Assembly (NCBI GenBank): GCA_016213885.1
Contig: JACQZM010000191.1
Coordinates: 1-55,525, forward strand
DNA from: Candidatus Rifleibacteriota bacterium
GTDB taxonomy: Bacteria; Muiribacteriota; UBA6191; JACPRK01; JACQZM01
DNA: 55,525 nucleotides
Reading direction: 5' to 3'
In this document: one piece after another, positions 1 through 9,039 of the stretch
Numbering within the stretch: the first letter of the stretch is position 1
Layout: every line of letters begins with the position of its first letter
The notes under the pieces: generated by a model
What the model was told of the DNA's origin: nothing
Database searches by the model: none
The model's input: the letters and a program-made list of their open reading frames with translations, nothing else
Translations under genes and position numbers: made by a program

Positions 1-835
1 CCTGGTACAGATCCTTGATGACCTGCCGGTAGACCTCTCCGGGGAACGGCACGTTGTCGGCCAGCCAGATGTCCAGCGCCAGGAAGCTCTTCAGGTACGC
101 CGGGTCGTTGTGACGCTCGATCAGGGTGCGGAGCTTCTTCAAGGGCGCCGTCGGGACGATCCAGGGGAACGACATCCTGAAGAACGTGTCCGGGATGTTC
201 CCGAACGTGTTCACCAGCTTGTCAGCGTCGAAGTGACCCGGCCTGGACCACCAGCTCAGGATCCCCCGGTCCACGAAGTTCACCGGGGTGGTCATGGAGA
301 TGAAGCTGGTCACCGGGGCGTCGGCCCGGCTCGCCAGGTAGAGGGCCGACATGGTCCCGCCGAGGCAGTAGCCCAGGAGGTGGCACGTCCTGGCCGATGC
401 GGCTTTCAGGGTGCGCTTCACCACCCGGTCGAGGTAATGATCCAGGTAGTACTCGAGCTTGAGCTGACGCTGTCCCGGGTTGGGCATGCCCCAGTCCAGC
501 AGGAACACGTCGAACCGCTGCCGGCTCAGATACTCGGCCATGCTCTCGCCGGGCAGGAAGTCCATGATCCAGGAGCGGTTGACCAGCGAGGGCACCATGA
601 GCACCGGCTCGCCCCGTCGGGCCCCCTGCCCCCGGTACCGCCGCAGCGTCACCGAGTGCTCCCGGTAGATCTCGTCGGCCGGCGTGGTGCCGAGGAGCGA
701 GCGCACCTCCTCCCTGGTTCTCTCGATGCGGGGGAGGCTGGCCATGAAGCTGGCCATCTCGGAGTATCCCTGGGCCACCTTGTCCCACTCGATGCCGCCC
801 TCGATGAGGGCCGCAGGGTCCGTGGAGCTGGTCAT
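1..835 (-). CDS. phaC: Class III-type polyhydroxyalkanoate synthase PhaC (3' end beyond window)
   Basis: I translated the minus strand from the ATG at 835-833; 278 codons are present and the C-terminus lies outside the window. PhaC polymerises (R)-3-hydroxyacyl-CoA into PHA at the granule surface. The alpha/beta-hydrolase fold is clear, and the synthase lipase-like box GYCLGG is at residues 155-160 with the nucleophile Cys157 in place of the lipase Ser. The stretch VLMVPSLVNRSWIMDF (residues 78-93) and FDVFLLDWG (108-116) are also typical of PhaC. The catalytic Asp and His would lie in the missing part. The start overlaps the stop of the upstream PhaE-like gene as ATGA (832-835), so the two are translationally coupled. 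The short N-terminus and the neighbouring small subunit fit class III rather than class I or II. Confidence 0.95.
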   Translation of the reverse strand, partial: MTSSTDPAALIEGGIEWDKVAQGYSEMASFMASLPRIERTREEVRSLLGTTPADEIYREHSVTLRRYRGQGARRGEPVLMVPSLVNRSWIMDFLPGESMAEYLSRQRFDVFLLDWGMPNPGQRQLKLEYYLDHYLDRVVKRTLKAASARTCHLLGYCLGGTMSALYLASRADAPVTSFISMTTPVNFVDRGILSWWSRPGHFDADKLVNTFGNIPDTFFRMSFPWIVPTAPLKKLRTLIERHNDPAYLKSFLALDIWLADNVPFPGEVYRQVIKDLYQ

Positions 836-1290
836 CGCTTCCTCCTGACGTTCTTGCCGCGACGGTTCGTCGCGGATCGACCTGGAGCGGGCTTCCGCTT
901 CATGGCGCTTCTCGCCGGCGCCGTGGAGCGACCCGCCCGGGCCGTGCCCTCCGGGGCCCTGGCCGGCTCGGCCGGCCCGGCGGGGCCCGGCCTCGATGCG
1001 GCCCGGGACAGCTCCTCCACCTTCTCCTCGAGATCGATGATCCGGGTCTCCAGGCCGTTGAGCGTCACGAAGAGCGCCTCCATGTCCTTCCTGGTCACCA
1101 GGTTCATCCCCTTCAACAGCTCCTCGATGCGAGCGTCCAGCTGCGCCTTGGCGTCCAGCGACACCCCCATGGACTTGCTGAGGATCTGCATGAAGTCAGG
1201 GTCGCGCATGCGCTTGTCGAAGAACTCCGCGAGAGCCTTCTCGAACTGACCGAACAGACCGGCGTTGAACTCCAGCGGATTGAACCCCAT
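832..1290 (-). CDS. phaE: PhaE-like PHA synthase subunit with basic Ala/Pro-rich tail
   Basis: 152 residues, ATG at 1290 preceded by AAGGAG. Residues 1-95 are predicted helical and end in a coiled coil (GLETRIIDLEEKVEELSR). Residues about 97-152 are a low-complexity Ala/Pro/Arg/Lys tail ending KNVRRKR. Class III synthases need a PhaE subunit, and the four-base overlap with phaC supports that role. The protein is much shorter than the usual PhaE (over 300 residues). The basic tail resembles the nucleoid-binding tail of the phasin PhaF, so it could combine synthase activation with granule-nucleoid contact. That second role is inference; family membership rests on context and coiled-coil character rather than a strict motif. 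Confidence 0.7.
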   Translation of the reverse strand: MGFNPLEFNAGLFGQFEKALAEFFDKRMRDPDFMQILSKSMGVSLDAKAQLDARIEELLKGMNLVTRKDMEALFVTLNGLETRIIDLEEKVEELSRAASRPGPAGPAEPARAPEGTARAGRSTAPARSAMKRKPAPGRSATNRRGKNVRRKR

Positions 1291-1395
1291 CCTGGTCTCC
1301 TTTTCGCCACGGACCGTTGACGACGTGTGGACATTATAGATCCGGGGGCCCCGGCGACCAAGGCCGACGCGAGGGCACCCGGGACGGCCCGGACG

Positions 1396-1701
1396 TCAGC
1401 GCTCCCGGCGCGAGGTTCCTGGAGCGCCCAGCGCGGCCCTGAGGCCGTTCGCCGAGGCGGCGCACCAGGCGCCCAGACAGCCCAGCCCCAGCACGGTCAG
1501 GTCGAGCTGCGTCCGAAAGAGGGTGCGACCGACCATGCCCATCACCGCGACGGCCTCCCGGGTCATCCGGTCCAGCTCCGACCTCGGGGTCTCCCACGCC
1601 TCCACGGTGTGCCGGCATCCGGCCGACGCATGGTGGATCAGCGTCTCCATCGTCTCGACAACGTCCCCCCGCTGTCTGCTCTCTTGTTCCGGGGCAGCCA
1701 T
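1396..1701 (-). CDS. Small phasin-like protein, first gene of the PHA operon
   Basis: 101 residues from the ATG at 1701, which has AGGGAG eight bases upstream. Helical N-terminal part (about 1-55) followed by a mildly hydrophobic segment LDLTVLGLGCLGAWCAAS at about 67-84, then a short basic end. It lies 105 bases upstream of the PhaE-like gene in the same direction and behind a good promoter, so it is probably co-transcribed with phaE and phaC. Size, helicity and position suggest a phasin or granule-associated protein. I do not recognise a defined family. Confidence 0.6.
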   Translation of the reverse strand: MAAPEQESRQRGDVVETMETLIHHASAGCRHTVEAWETPRSELDRMTREAVAVMGMVGRTLFRTQLDLTVLGLGCLGAWCAASANGLRAALGAPGTSRRER

Positions 1702-1745
1702 CGGTTCGATCTCCCTTCGTCGATCGTCATTGTGCGACGCAACAT

Positions 1746-1775
1746 AGGATAGACGATCGATCGGCTGGAAGTCAA
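1746..1775 (-). promoter_or_regulatory. Sigma70-type promoter of the PHA operon
   Basis: On the minus strand: TTGACT (1775-1770), 18-base spacer, TATCCT (1751-1746). The predicted start of transcription is near 1739, leaving a leader of about 38 bases with a ribosome site before the ATG at 1701. The spacer contains the self-complementary CGATCGATCG, which could be an operator. Confidence 0.55.
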
Positions 1776-1814
1776 CAGCCTGTTGTGCGCTGCGACAAGG
1801 AACGGGGCCGGGCG

Positions 1815-3092
1815 CTAGCCGTCCCGCTGCAACAGCTGGAGGACCTCGCCCGTCCCGGAGGGGGCCACGCGGACGGCACAGAAGACCGGGGGACGGTGGA
1901 CCAGGAAGATCCAGTCGCACCCCCTGAGCGACAGCTCCGCCAGGATCTTCCCTTCGAACCTGGGCGGTAGCGTCATGGAACGTTCCACCAGCTCCAAGGC
2001 GGCCCTCCTGAGGCCGGCGTGAGTCGTGGGCCCCGGGTGGAACACGTCCGACGGCGTCGGCCGGCCCGGGCCTCGATTGAGCACCAGGAACCGGCCGGCC
2101 AGGTGGGCCCGGACCTCCCGGCTCGTCTTCGCTGTCGCCAGAGCCCGCCGGGTCGTGGTCAGGACCTCGTCCTGGAGCTCTCGCCACTCCCTGATCCGGT
2201 GGCCGGGGTCGAGGAGACGCTCCTCCAGCGAGAGCACCCGGACATCGTCGGCCCGTACCCACCCCTGCCGGGCGGCATCGTTCCCCATGGGGGACCTGGC
2301 CACGCGATACCATCCGGTTCCCGCACCCAGGATGACCAGCGGCTCGCCGGTCCGCAGGGTGCCGGAGGGCCTCACGCCGGGGCTATCCACCAGCGGCCTG
2401 TCGTGGATCGGGCGCTTCCCGGTCAGCGCCAGGGCGTCGATCGACCAGAGACGCCCGACGCTGCCGGGCGCCCAGTCGACCAGGGAGAACCCCTCGTCCA
2501 GCCGGATCTCGGCTGCGACCAGCGGCGCCCTGAGGGCGAGCCCCACGCCGGGCTGGACCACGTCGATCTGCCTGAACGGGCCCCCGGACGCGGCCCGGGC
2601 CGCCGGCCCCAGCTGTCGGCACAGGACCGCCCCGGTGACCGGCCGCTCCCCGTCGGCACCGTCGGCCACGCGTACCGTCGCCTCGCTCTCCAGCACACCG
2701 ACCCTGTAGTCCCGCCCCTTCTGGAGCGTTCCCTTGGTGCGGTCCGCCGGGATGTGGAGCGACGGCCACCAGAGCTCCGTGCTCCTGGCCGAGCCGGGCG
2801 CCGGGTGGATCCCCTGGGCGTCGGATCGCAGCTCTTCGAACGAGATCGCAGGGTCGCGTCCGAACCACCACGAGACCCGCTTGAGCCGGATGTCGTGGCG
2901 ATCCGGTCGACGGTCCACCCGGTCGACGATCCAGATCTCGTTCCGGTCGGCCCCGCAGTAGTGCCACCAGGAGCCGGGTACCAGCAGCGGCTCGGCCACC
3001 GGCTCGGCCCCGACTCCCGCGACGCACGCCAGAAGGACCAGCAACGCTGCGACCCGCGACGGGCCGCGGCCCGGCCGACCCCGCCAGCTCAT
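1815..3092 (-). CDS. Secreted protein with SH3-like domain, unknown role
   Basis: 425 residues from the ATG at 3092, chosen because GGAGG precedes it at normal spacing; an upstream in-frame ATG at 3116 has no such site. The N-terminus MSWRGRPGRGPSRVAALLVLLACVAGVGA looks like a signal peptide when read from the second methionine. Residues about 235-295 resemble a bacterial SH3 fold: RTGEPLVILGAGTGWYRVA and a closing GWVRADDVRVL. The rest (a Trp-rich N-terminal half, a helical region around 300-360) matches nothing I recognise. It is probably periplasmic or cell-wall associated. It lies upstream of the PHA operon in the same direction, but that operon has its own promoter. Confidence 0.7.
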   Translation of the reverse strand: MSWRGRPGRGPSRVAALLVLLACVAGVGAEPVAEPLLVPGSWWHYCGADRNEIWIVDRVDRRPDRHDIRLKRVSWWFGRDPAISFEELRSDAQGIHPAPGSARSTELWWPSLHIPADRTKGTLQKGRDYRVGVLESEATVRVADGADGERPVTGAVLCRQLGPAARAASGGPFRQIDVVQPGVGLALRAPLVAAEIRLDEGFSLVDWAPGSVGRLWSIDALALTGKRPIHDRPLVDSPGVRPSGTLRTGEPLVILGAGTGWYRVARSPMGNDAARQGWVRADDVRVLSLEERLLDPGHRIREWRELQDEVLTTTRRALATAKTSREVRAHLAGRFLVLNRGPGRPTPSDVFHPGPTTHAGLRRAALELVERSMTLPPRFEGKILAELSLRGCDWIFLVHRPPVFCAVRVAPSGTGEVLQLLQRDG

Positions 3093-3301
3093 GGTTCGAT
3101 CCTCCGTGTCGGACATGAATCATGTCGGCACGGCCCGACCTCGTGGCCACTGCCCCGGACCTGGGTCGGATGGCGGAGCGCCGGTCGTTGAAGTAAGGTA
3201 GTAGAGGGGCGCTGCGACCCGGGCTGCGACCCCGACGACGTCGCGACCGGCGGCGCTGTCGATCGCAGCGGGGTGTCCATCCCGACCACGACGAGGACGG
3301 C

Positions 3302-6300
3302 ATGAGGACGCTGGATGGCTGTTCGGCGACGACTCGGCGGCCCGGCCCGGCTGGCGAGCGTCTCGCGAAGGCGGCGGCGTTCGCCGCGCTCGCCGCGTTC
3401 GCCGCCCTGGCGATCGCCGGCTGCGGCACCGGACCGGGGAGCAGCGGGGGAGCGTCGGGAGGCGGCGGCGATCCGTCCGGACCGCTCAAGATCACCTCGT
3501 TCTCCCCGACGCTGGGGCCGATGACCGGCGGCACCCTGCTCAGGTTCGAGGGGTCGGGGTTCGTCGGGTCCATGGCGGTCACCGTGGGCGGCGTGGCCAC
3601 CACGGACCTCCAGGTCCTCTCCAGCGTCCTCATGACCTGCATCACCCCCGCGACGAGCGAGCCCGGCGAACGCGACGTCGTGGTGACCTCGAGCCTGACC
3701 GGCGCGGTCTCCCTGCCCCGGGCGTTCGCCTACGGTCCCGGAGCCAGGGCCTCGGCGGTCAGCCCGTCCAGCGGCCCGCTGGCCGGGGGAACGCCGATCA
3801 CGATCGGCGGAAGCGCCTTCGAGGGCTCGATCACCGTGATGATCGACGGGATCGCCGTCGTCGGCCCCTGGGTGAACGGCGCGAAGAACCAGATCACCTG
3901 CCTGACCCCTCCGGGCGTCTCGACCGGTCCCAAGGACGTGACCGTGGTCTCCTCGACGAACGGCACTTTCAGCATGGCCGGCGCCTTCACGTACAACCCG
4001 CTGCCCACCATCGGGAGCGTGACCCCGGGATCGGGCCTCCTCGTGGGTGGTACCCCGATCACCATCGACGGCACCGGCTTCGGCGGGGTCGTCCTGGTCA
4101 CGGTCGGTGGGGTTCCCGCGCCGGACGTGGCCGTGGACCAGACGAGGACCCGGATCCAGTGCCGGACGCCGCCGGGGGAGGCGCCCGGGGCCGGGGACGT
4201 GACGGTCGGCTCGTCGACCCACGGCTCATGCACGCTCACCGACGGTTTCTCGTACAACCCGCTGCCGTCGATCACGGCGGTGTCGCCCGCGAGCGGGCCG
4301 CTGATCGGCGGGACATCCATCGCCCTCGACGGGGCCAACTACGGCGGCACCGTCTCGGTGACCGTGGGCAGCCGCGCCGCCGCCAACGTGGCGGTGAACG
4401 GCGCCGAGACCCGGATCACCTGCGACACCCCGGCCGGCGACTCCGCGGGCCCCAAGGACGTGACGGTCCACTCGTCGGTGAATGGGGTCTTTACCTACCC
4501 GAGCGGTTTCTCGTACAATCCGGCGCTCTCCGTGAGCGCCGTGTGGCCCACCAGCGGCCCGCTGGCCGGCGGCAACATCGTCATCATCCAGGGCGCCAAC
4601 TTCGAGTCGATCACGTCGGTCACCCTGGGCGGCGCGCCGGTCACGGGCGACCAGATCGATGCCACCAGGACCAGGATCACCGGCTGGGCCCCGGCCGGGG
4701 CGCTCGGCCAGGCCACCGTGGCCGTGGCCTCGGCGACCCACGGCTCGGCGACCCTCGTGAACGGCTACACGTACAACCCGGCGCCCTCGATCGGCGTCGT
4801 GACCCCTGGCAGCGGGCCGCTGATCGGCGGCACACCGATCGCCATCGACGGCTCGAACTTCTGGGGGACCGTGTCGGTGACCATCGACAGCGTCGCCGCG
4901 ACCGGCGTGACCGTGAACGCCACCGGCACCCGCGTCACCTGCGCGACGCCGCCGGGCGTCGCCGCCGGCTTGGTGGACGTGATCGTCGACTCCTCGAGCC
5001 ACGGCAGGTACACCTTGACCGACGGCTTCGAGTACAACGCCGCGGTGACGATCGCCAGCGTCACGCCGCCCAGCGGACCGCTGGTCGGCGGCACGCCGCT
5101 CTCGATCGCCGGGACCAACTTCGAGGGGGCGGTCACGGTCACGATCGGCGGCAAGGCGCCGTCCAGCTTCGCCGTCGACGGCGCCAGGACCCACATCACC
5201 TGCCCGGCGCCGTTCGGAAACGCCGCGGGCCCCGTGGACGTCGCCGTGAACTCGTCCACCCACGGGCCGGCCACCCTGGCCGGAGGCTACAGGTACAACC
5301 CCGCGCCCACGATCCTCGCGGTCACGCCGTCCACGGGGCCGCTGGCCGGAGGCACCGCGATCGCCATCGACGGCGCCGGCTTCGAGCCCACCATGACCGT
5401 CACCATCGGCAGCACCGCCGTGGCGGGCGTCTCGGTCAACACCTCAGGGACCCAGGCCACGTGCAGCACGCCGCCGGGGTCGACGGCCGGGCCGGTGAAC
5501 GTGGCGGTCCATTCGACGCTGAACGGGTCGGCGATCCTGGTCGACGGTTTCGCGTACAACCCGCTGGCGATCACCGGCGTCACCCCCGGGTCGGGGCCGG
5601 TCACCGGAGGCACCGAGCTCACCATCGACGGCCAGGGGTTCGAGGGCACGGTGAACGTGACGATCGGCACCCGGGCCGCCACGGACCTGTGGATCAGCAC
5701 GCTCTACGACAGGATCGTCTGCAAGGCGCCGGCCACCACGGCGGCCGGAACCGTGTCGGTGACCGTGACGTCGTCCACGTGGGGCCAGGTGGCCAGACCC
5801 GCGGCGTTCACCTACACCGTCGTGGACCCGTGGCCCTCCTTCGCGGCGATGGTCGGGTTCGCTTCGGGAACCGGTCCCCGATCGATCGCCGTGGCCGACT
5901 TCAACGGGGACTTCGTGCCCGACCTGGCCGCGGCCAACTCCCTTGCGAGCACGGTCTCGGTCTTCAGGAACAGGACCAGGCTGGCGATCGTGCCGCCTCG
6001 ATTCGACGGGGCGCAGAATTACGGCGTGGACCTGGAGCCGTGGTGCGTGGCGTCCGGAGATTTCGACCTGGACGGCCGGCCCGACCTCGCCACGGCCAGC
6101 TTCATCTCCGGCACGGTCTCGGTGCTGCTGAACCGCACCGCCCCGGGCGCCACGACGTTCACGTTCACCGGGGCCGTGGACACCCCCACCGGAGGCACGG
6201 CGCTGGGCTCCATGGCCGCGGCGGACCTGAACGCCGACGGCAGGCCGGACCTGGCCGTGGCCGACGCCGGGGCCGGGAGCTTCCGGGTGCTCGTGAACAC

Positions 6301-8146
6301 CACGCCGCCCGGCGGCTCGACCCCCTCGTTCGCCCCGTTCGCGGTCTCCACCGGCTCCACGACCCAGACGGCGCTGGTCGTCGAGGACCTGAACCGGGAC
6401 GGGAAGCCCGACGTCGTCCTGGTGCAGACCGGGGCGAACGCGGTGCGGGTCTACCTGAACACCACCGTTCCAGGGAGCGCCGCCGTCACCTTCGCAGCCC
6501 CGATCGCCGTCTCGACCGGCCCGCTGCCCTCGGCCGTGGCCGCCACCGACCTCAACGGGGACGGGGCGCTCGATCTGGCCGTGACCCATGGGGGCAACGG
6601 CACCGTGGGCGTGTGCCTGGCGACGCTCTTGCCCGGGTCGGTCTCCGTGACGTTCGCCGCCCGGGTCGATGTCGCCGTGGGCGCGGGCCCGGTCTCGATC
6701 GCGAGCGGGGACGCCAACCACGACGGGAGGCGCGACCTCGTGATCGCCAACAGCACCGACAGCTCCGTCTCGGTGCTGGTGAACGTGACCCCGATCGGGT
6801 CGACGGTGCCGGTCTTCCTGGACCGTCAACCCGACCTGGCCGTGGGCACCGACCCCCGGGCCGTGGCCCTCTTCGATATCACCGGGGACTTCAAGCCGGA
6901 CATCCTGGTGGCCAACGCCGGCTCGAACACGATCGGCGTCCTGGAGAGCTCCCTGGTGCTCCCGTCGCCGGCTCCCTCGTTCCGGACCGTGCTGGAGTTC
7001 TCCACCGGCCCCGCGCCCCGGGCGATGGCGGCGGCCGATCTGAACGGCGACGGCAGGGTGGACCTCGTGTCGGCCAACAGCTCCGCCTGCACCGTGTCGG
7101 TGCTGCTCAACACCACCGCCCCTGGCGCCACGGTCCCGTCGCTGGCGCCCCGGGTGGACCTGCCGGTGGCCTGCTTCCCATGGGCCGTGACGGTCGCCGA
7201 CCTGGACCTGGACGGCAAGCCTGACCTGGCCGCCGCCGGCGCCTCCGAGACCGACCCCGGCGTGGGCCTGGTGAGCGTCCTGACCAACCGCACCACCGCC
7301 GGCTCACCGACGCCGGCGTTCACCAGGTCTTCCGGCACCGACCTGATCTGCGGCCCGGGACCGACCGGCGTCGCCGCCGGCGATCTGAACGGGGACGGCA
7401 AGCCCGACCTGGTGGTGTCTCACCGGATCTCGGCCACGGATCAAGACCCGGCCTGCGCCAGCTGCTTCATCGCGGTGCTGATGAACACGACCCCGGCGCT
7501 GCCCGCGGCGCCGACGTTCAACACGACCAAGGTGGACCTCGACGTGGGCGACCCGGCGCTGCCGCCCTGGTCGCTGGTGCTCAAGGACATGCGGGGCCAC
7601 GGGATCCCGGATCTCACCATCGGTTTCGCCGGCGGGGTCAGGGTGTTCCACAACACCACCGTCACCGGCGATCCGACGCCCACGTTCTCGGCCACGGCCC
7701 CCACGACGCGGACCGACGCGACGGAGGTGTCCGGGATCGCCGACCTGAACGGGGACTGGAGGCCCGACCTCGTCCTGGCCACGGGCACGCCGCCGATCGC
7801 AACCGACGTGACGCCGCTTCTCATGACCGATCCGGTGTCGGCGACCTTCTCGGTCCAGACCGCCGCGGCGGCCGGCAGCGCCCAGGGGATCGCGGCCGCG
7901 GACCTGAACCGCGACGGCATCCCGGACCTCGCCACCGGGAACTTCCACGAGAACGCCGCGTCGGTCCTGGTGAACCAGACCGTGCCCGGGAGCGCCGCGA
8001 CCAGCCTGGCGCCCAAGGTGGACGTGTCCTCCGGCATCGGCCCCACGGCGGTCCTGTTCGCCGACTTCAACGGCGACGGCAAGCCAGACATGATCGTCTT
8101 GAACCGGACGTCCAACACCGTGTCGGTGTACCTGAACGCCCGGTGA
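3302..8146 (+). CDS. Giant lipoprotein with nine IPT/TIG and about fourteen FG-GAP repeats
   Basis: 1,614 residues; ATG with GAGG six bases upstream. A lipobox (LAIAGC, Cys41) ends the signal peptide, so it is probably lipid-anchored to the outer membrane. Residues about 60-840 hold nine immunoglobulin-like IPT/TIG domains, each opening with a variant of SPxSGPLxGGTxIxIxGxxF. Residues about 860-1614 hold about fourteen FG-GAP/VCBS blades with calcium-binding loops of the form DLNGDGKPDL. FG-GAP blades form beta-propellers, so the likely shape is an Ig-like stalk carrying one or two propellers. Such proteins usually bind surfaces or polysaccharides; no ligand can be named from the sequence. 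It stands alone, divergent from the SH3 protein. Confidence 0.88.
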   Translation: MRTLDGCSATTRRPGPAGERLAKAAAFAALAAFAALAIAGCGTGPGSSGGASGGGGDPSGPLKITSFSPTLGPMTGGTLLRFEGSGFVGSMAVTVGGVATTDLQVLSSVLMTCITPATSEPGERDVVVTSSLTGAVSLPRAFAYGPGARASAVSPSSGPLAGGTPITIGGSAFEGSITVMIDGIAVVGPWVNGAKNQITCLTPPGVSTGPKDVTVVSSTNGTFSMAGAFTYNPLPTIGSVTPGSGLLVGGTPITIDGTGFGGVVLVTVGGVPAPDVAVDQTRTRIQCRTPPGEAPGAGDVTVGSSTHGSCTLTDGFSYNPLPSITAVSPASGPLIGGTSIALDGANYGGTVSVTVGSRAAANVAVNGAETRITCDTPAGDSAGPKDVTVHSSVNGVFTYPSGFSYNPALSVSAVWPTSGPLAGGNIVIIQGANFESITSVTLGGAPVTGDQIDATRTRITGWAPAGALGQATVAVASATHGSATLVNGYTYNPAPSIGVVTPGSGPLIGGTPIAIDGSNFWGTVSVTIDSVAATGVTVNATGTRVTCATPPGVAAGLVDVIVDSSSHGRYTLTDGFEYNAAVTIASVTPPSGPLVGGTPLSIAGTNFEGAVTVTIGGKAPSSFAVDGARTHITCPAPFGNAAGPVDVAVNSSTHGPATLAGGYRYNPAPTILAVTPSTGPLAGGTAIAIDGAGFEPTMTVTIGSTAVAGVSVNTSGTQATCSTPPGSTAGPVNVAVHSTLNGSAILVDGFAYNPLAITGVTPGSGPVTGGTELTIDGQGFEGTVNVTIGTRAATDLWISTLYDRIVCKAPATTAAGTVSVTVTSSTWGQVARPAAFTYTVVDPWPSFAAMVGFASGTGPRSIAVADFNGDFVPDLAAANSLASTVSVFRNRTRLAIVPPRFDGAQNYGVDLEPWCVASGDFDLDGRPDLATASFISGTVSVLLNRTAPGATTFTFTGAVDTPTGGTALGSMAAADLNADGRPDLAVADAGAGSFRVLVNTTPPGGSTPSFAPFAVSTGSTTQTALVVEDLNRDGKPDVVLVQTGANAVRVYLNTTVPGSAAVTFAAPIAVSTGPLPSAVAATDLNGDGALDLAVTHGGNGTVGVCLATLLPGSVSVTFAARVDVAVGAGPVSIASGDANHDGRRDLVIANSTDSSVSVLVNVTPIGSTVPVFLDRQPDLAVGTDPRAVALFDITGDFKPDILVANAGSNTIGVLESSLVLPSPAPSFRTVLEFSTGPAPRAMAAADLNGDGRVDLVSANSSACTVSVLLNTTAPGATVPSLAPRVDLPVACFPWAVTVADLDLDGKPDLAAAGASETDPGVGLVSVLTNRTTAGSPTPAFTRSSGTDLICGPGPTGVAAGDLNGDGKPDLVVSHRISATDQDPACASCFIAVLMNTTPALPAAPTFNTTKVDLDVGDPALPPWSLVLKDMRGHGIPDLTIGFAGGVRVFHNTTVTGDPTPTFSATAPTTRTDATEVSGIADLNGDWRPDLVLATGTPPIATDVTPLLMTDPVSATFSVQTAAAAGSAQGIAAADLNRDGIPDLATGNFHENAASVLVNQTVPGSAATSLAPKVDVSSGIGPTAVLFADFNGDGKPDMIVLNRTSNTVSVYLNAR

Positions 8147-8210
8147 CCGGGGCTTGCACCACGGTCGAGGGGACAACGCCCCTATCCAGCGGACGCGGCT
8201 GGTGCCGTTC

Positions 8211-8864
8211 TCAGCGGGCCAGAACCGAGATGAGCTTCACGAGGCACCCGGCGACGACGATCCCCCAGAGCAACGGCTGCGGGTGCGACGTCTCGCCCTC
8301 CTTGCGGAACAGCCGGGTGAACCGCTCGCCCAGCAGGCCGCCCAGGGTGATGAACAGGAGTCCCGGCACCACCGACTGATCGAGGCACCGGAGGAACGAG
8401 AACGGCCAGCAGGGCCGGAGCACACGGTAGAGCAGCCAGAGGGAGGAGAGGAGGGCGCCGGCCACGGCGGCGACCCCGGCGCCCCGGCGGCCGAAAGGCA
8501 CCGCCGCCAGGAAGCCGGTCAGCAGCAGCACGCCGTAGAACGAGGCAGCGCCGAAGGGCAAGTACGGGTACGAACCGAGCCGGGCCGGGATGTCGTGGAC
8601 CAGGAAGTACGCTACCGACGCCAGGGCGCCCTCGTAGAGCAGCCGGAACCTCAGGCCCCGGTCGAAGGCGTACAGGATCGTCAGGCCGGTCCACCAGAGC
8701 GGGAGGATCAGCAGCGTCAGGACGCTGCGGCCGAACCCCCCGGGATAGAACAGCTTCCACCCGAGGACCAGCCCGGTCCACCACAGGACCAGGACCGTGA
8801 GGGAGATGGACAGCCACAGGGTTCGTCGCTCCAGGACGCTGCCGGACGGGGTCGTGCCGTTCAT
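8211..8864 (-). CDS. Polytopic inner-membrane protein, unknown function
   Basis: 217 residues from the ATG at 8864, chosen because AGGAGG lies about nine bases upstream. About seven hydrophobic segments, beginning with WLSISLTVLVLWWTGLVLGW (about residues 16-35) and ending with PLLWGIVVAGCLVKLISVLAR at the C-terminus. A short basic loop RLFRKEGETSHPQ precedes the last segment. No family motif recognised. It converges on the IPT/FG-GAP lipoprotein gene and is divergent from the mini SLH gene. Confidence 0.65.
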   Translation of the reverse strand: MNGTTPSGSVLERRTLWLSISLTVLVLWWTGLVLGWKLFYPGGFGRSVLTLLILPLWWTGLTILYAFDRGLRFRLLYEGALASVAYFLVHDIPARLGSYPYLPFGAASFYGVLLLTGFLAAVPFGRRGAGVAAVAGALLSSLWLLYRVLRPCWPFSFLRCLDQSVVPGLLFITLGGLLGERFTRLFRKEGETSHPQPLLWGIVVAGCLVKLISVLAR

Positions 8865-9039
8865 TCGGATCGCCTCCTCAACATGTAATGTGTAGGCGCG
8901 GCCGGGGGCGGCGGCCAGGTCTTCGAGCGAAACCGTGCGATCGGAGCCCTGAATGACACGTCGTGGTGCTAATCCCCGCCGGGGTTCTCTCCGACATGAA
9001 GGCATGAGCGCGCCCTGCTGGGCCGCGGTCGGGAGAATC

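Noticed and set aside
4159..7224. A 1,021-codon frame inside the IPT/FG-GAP gene
   Set aside because: Same strand, different frame, Arg/His/Gly-rich composition; the overlapping frame has signal peptide, lipobox and domain repeats.
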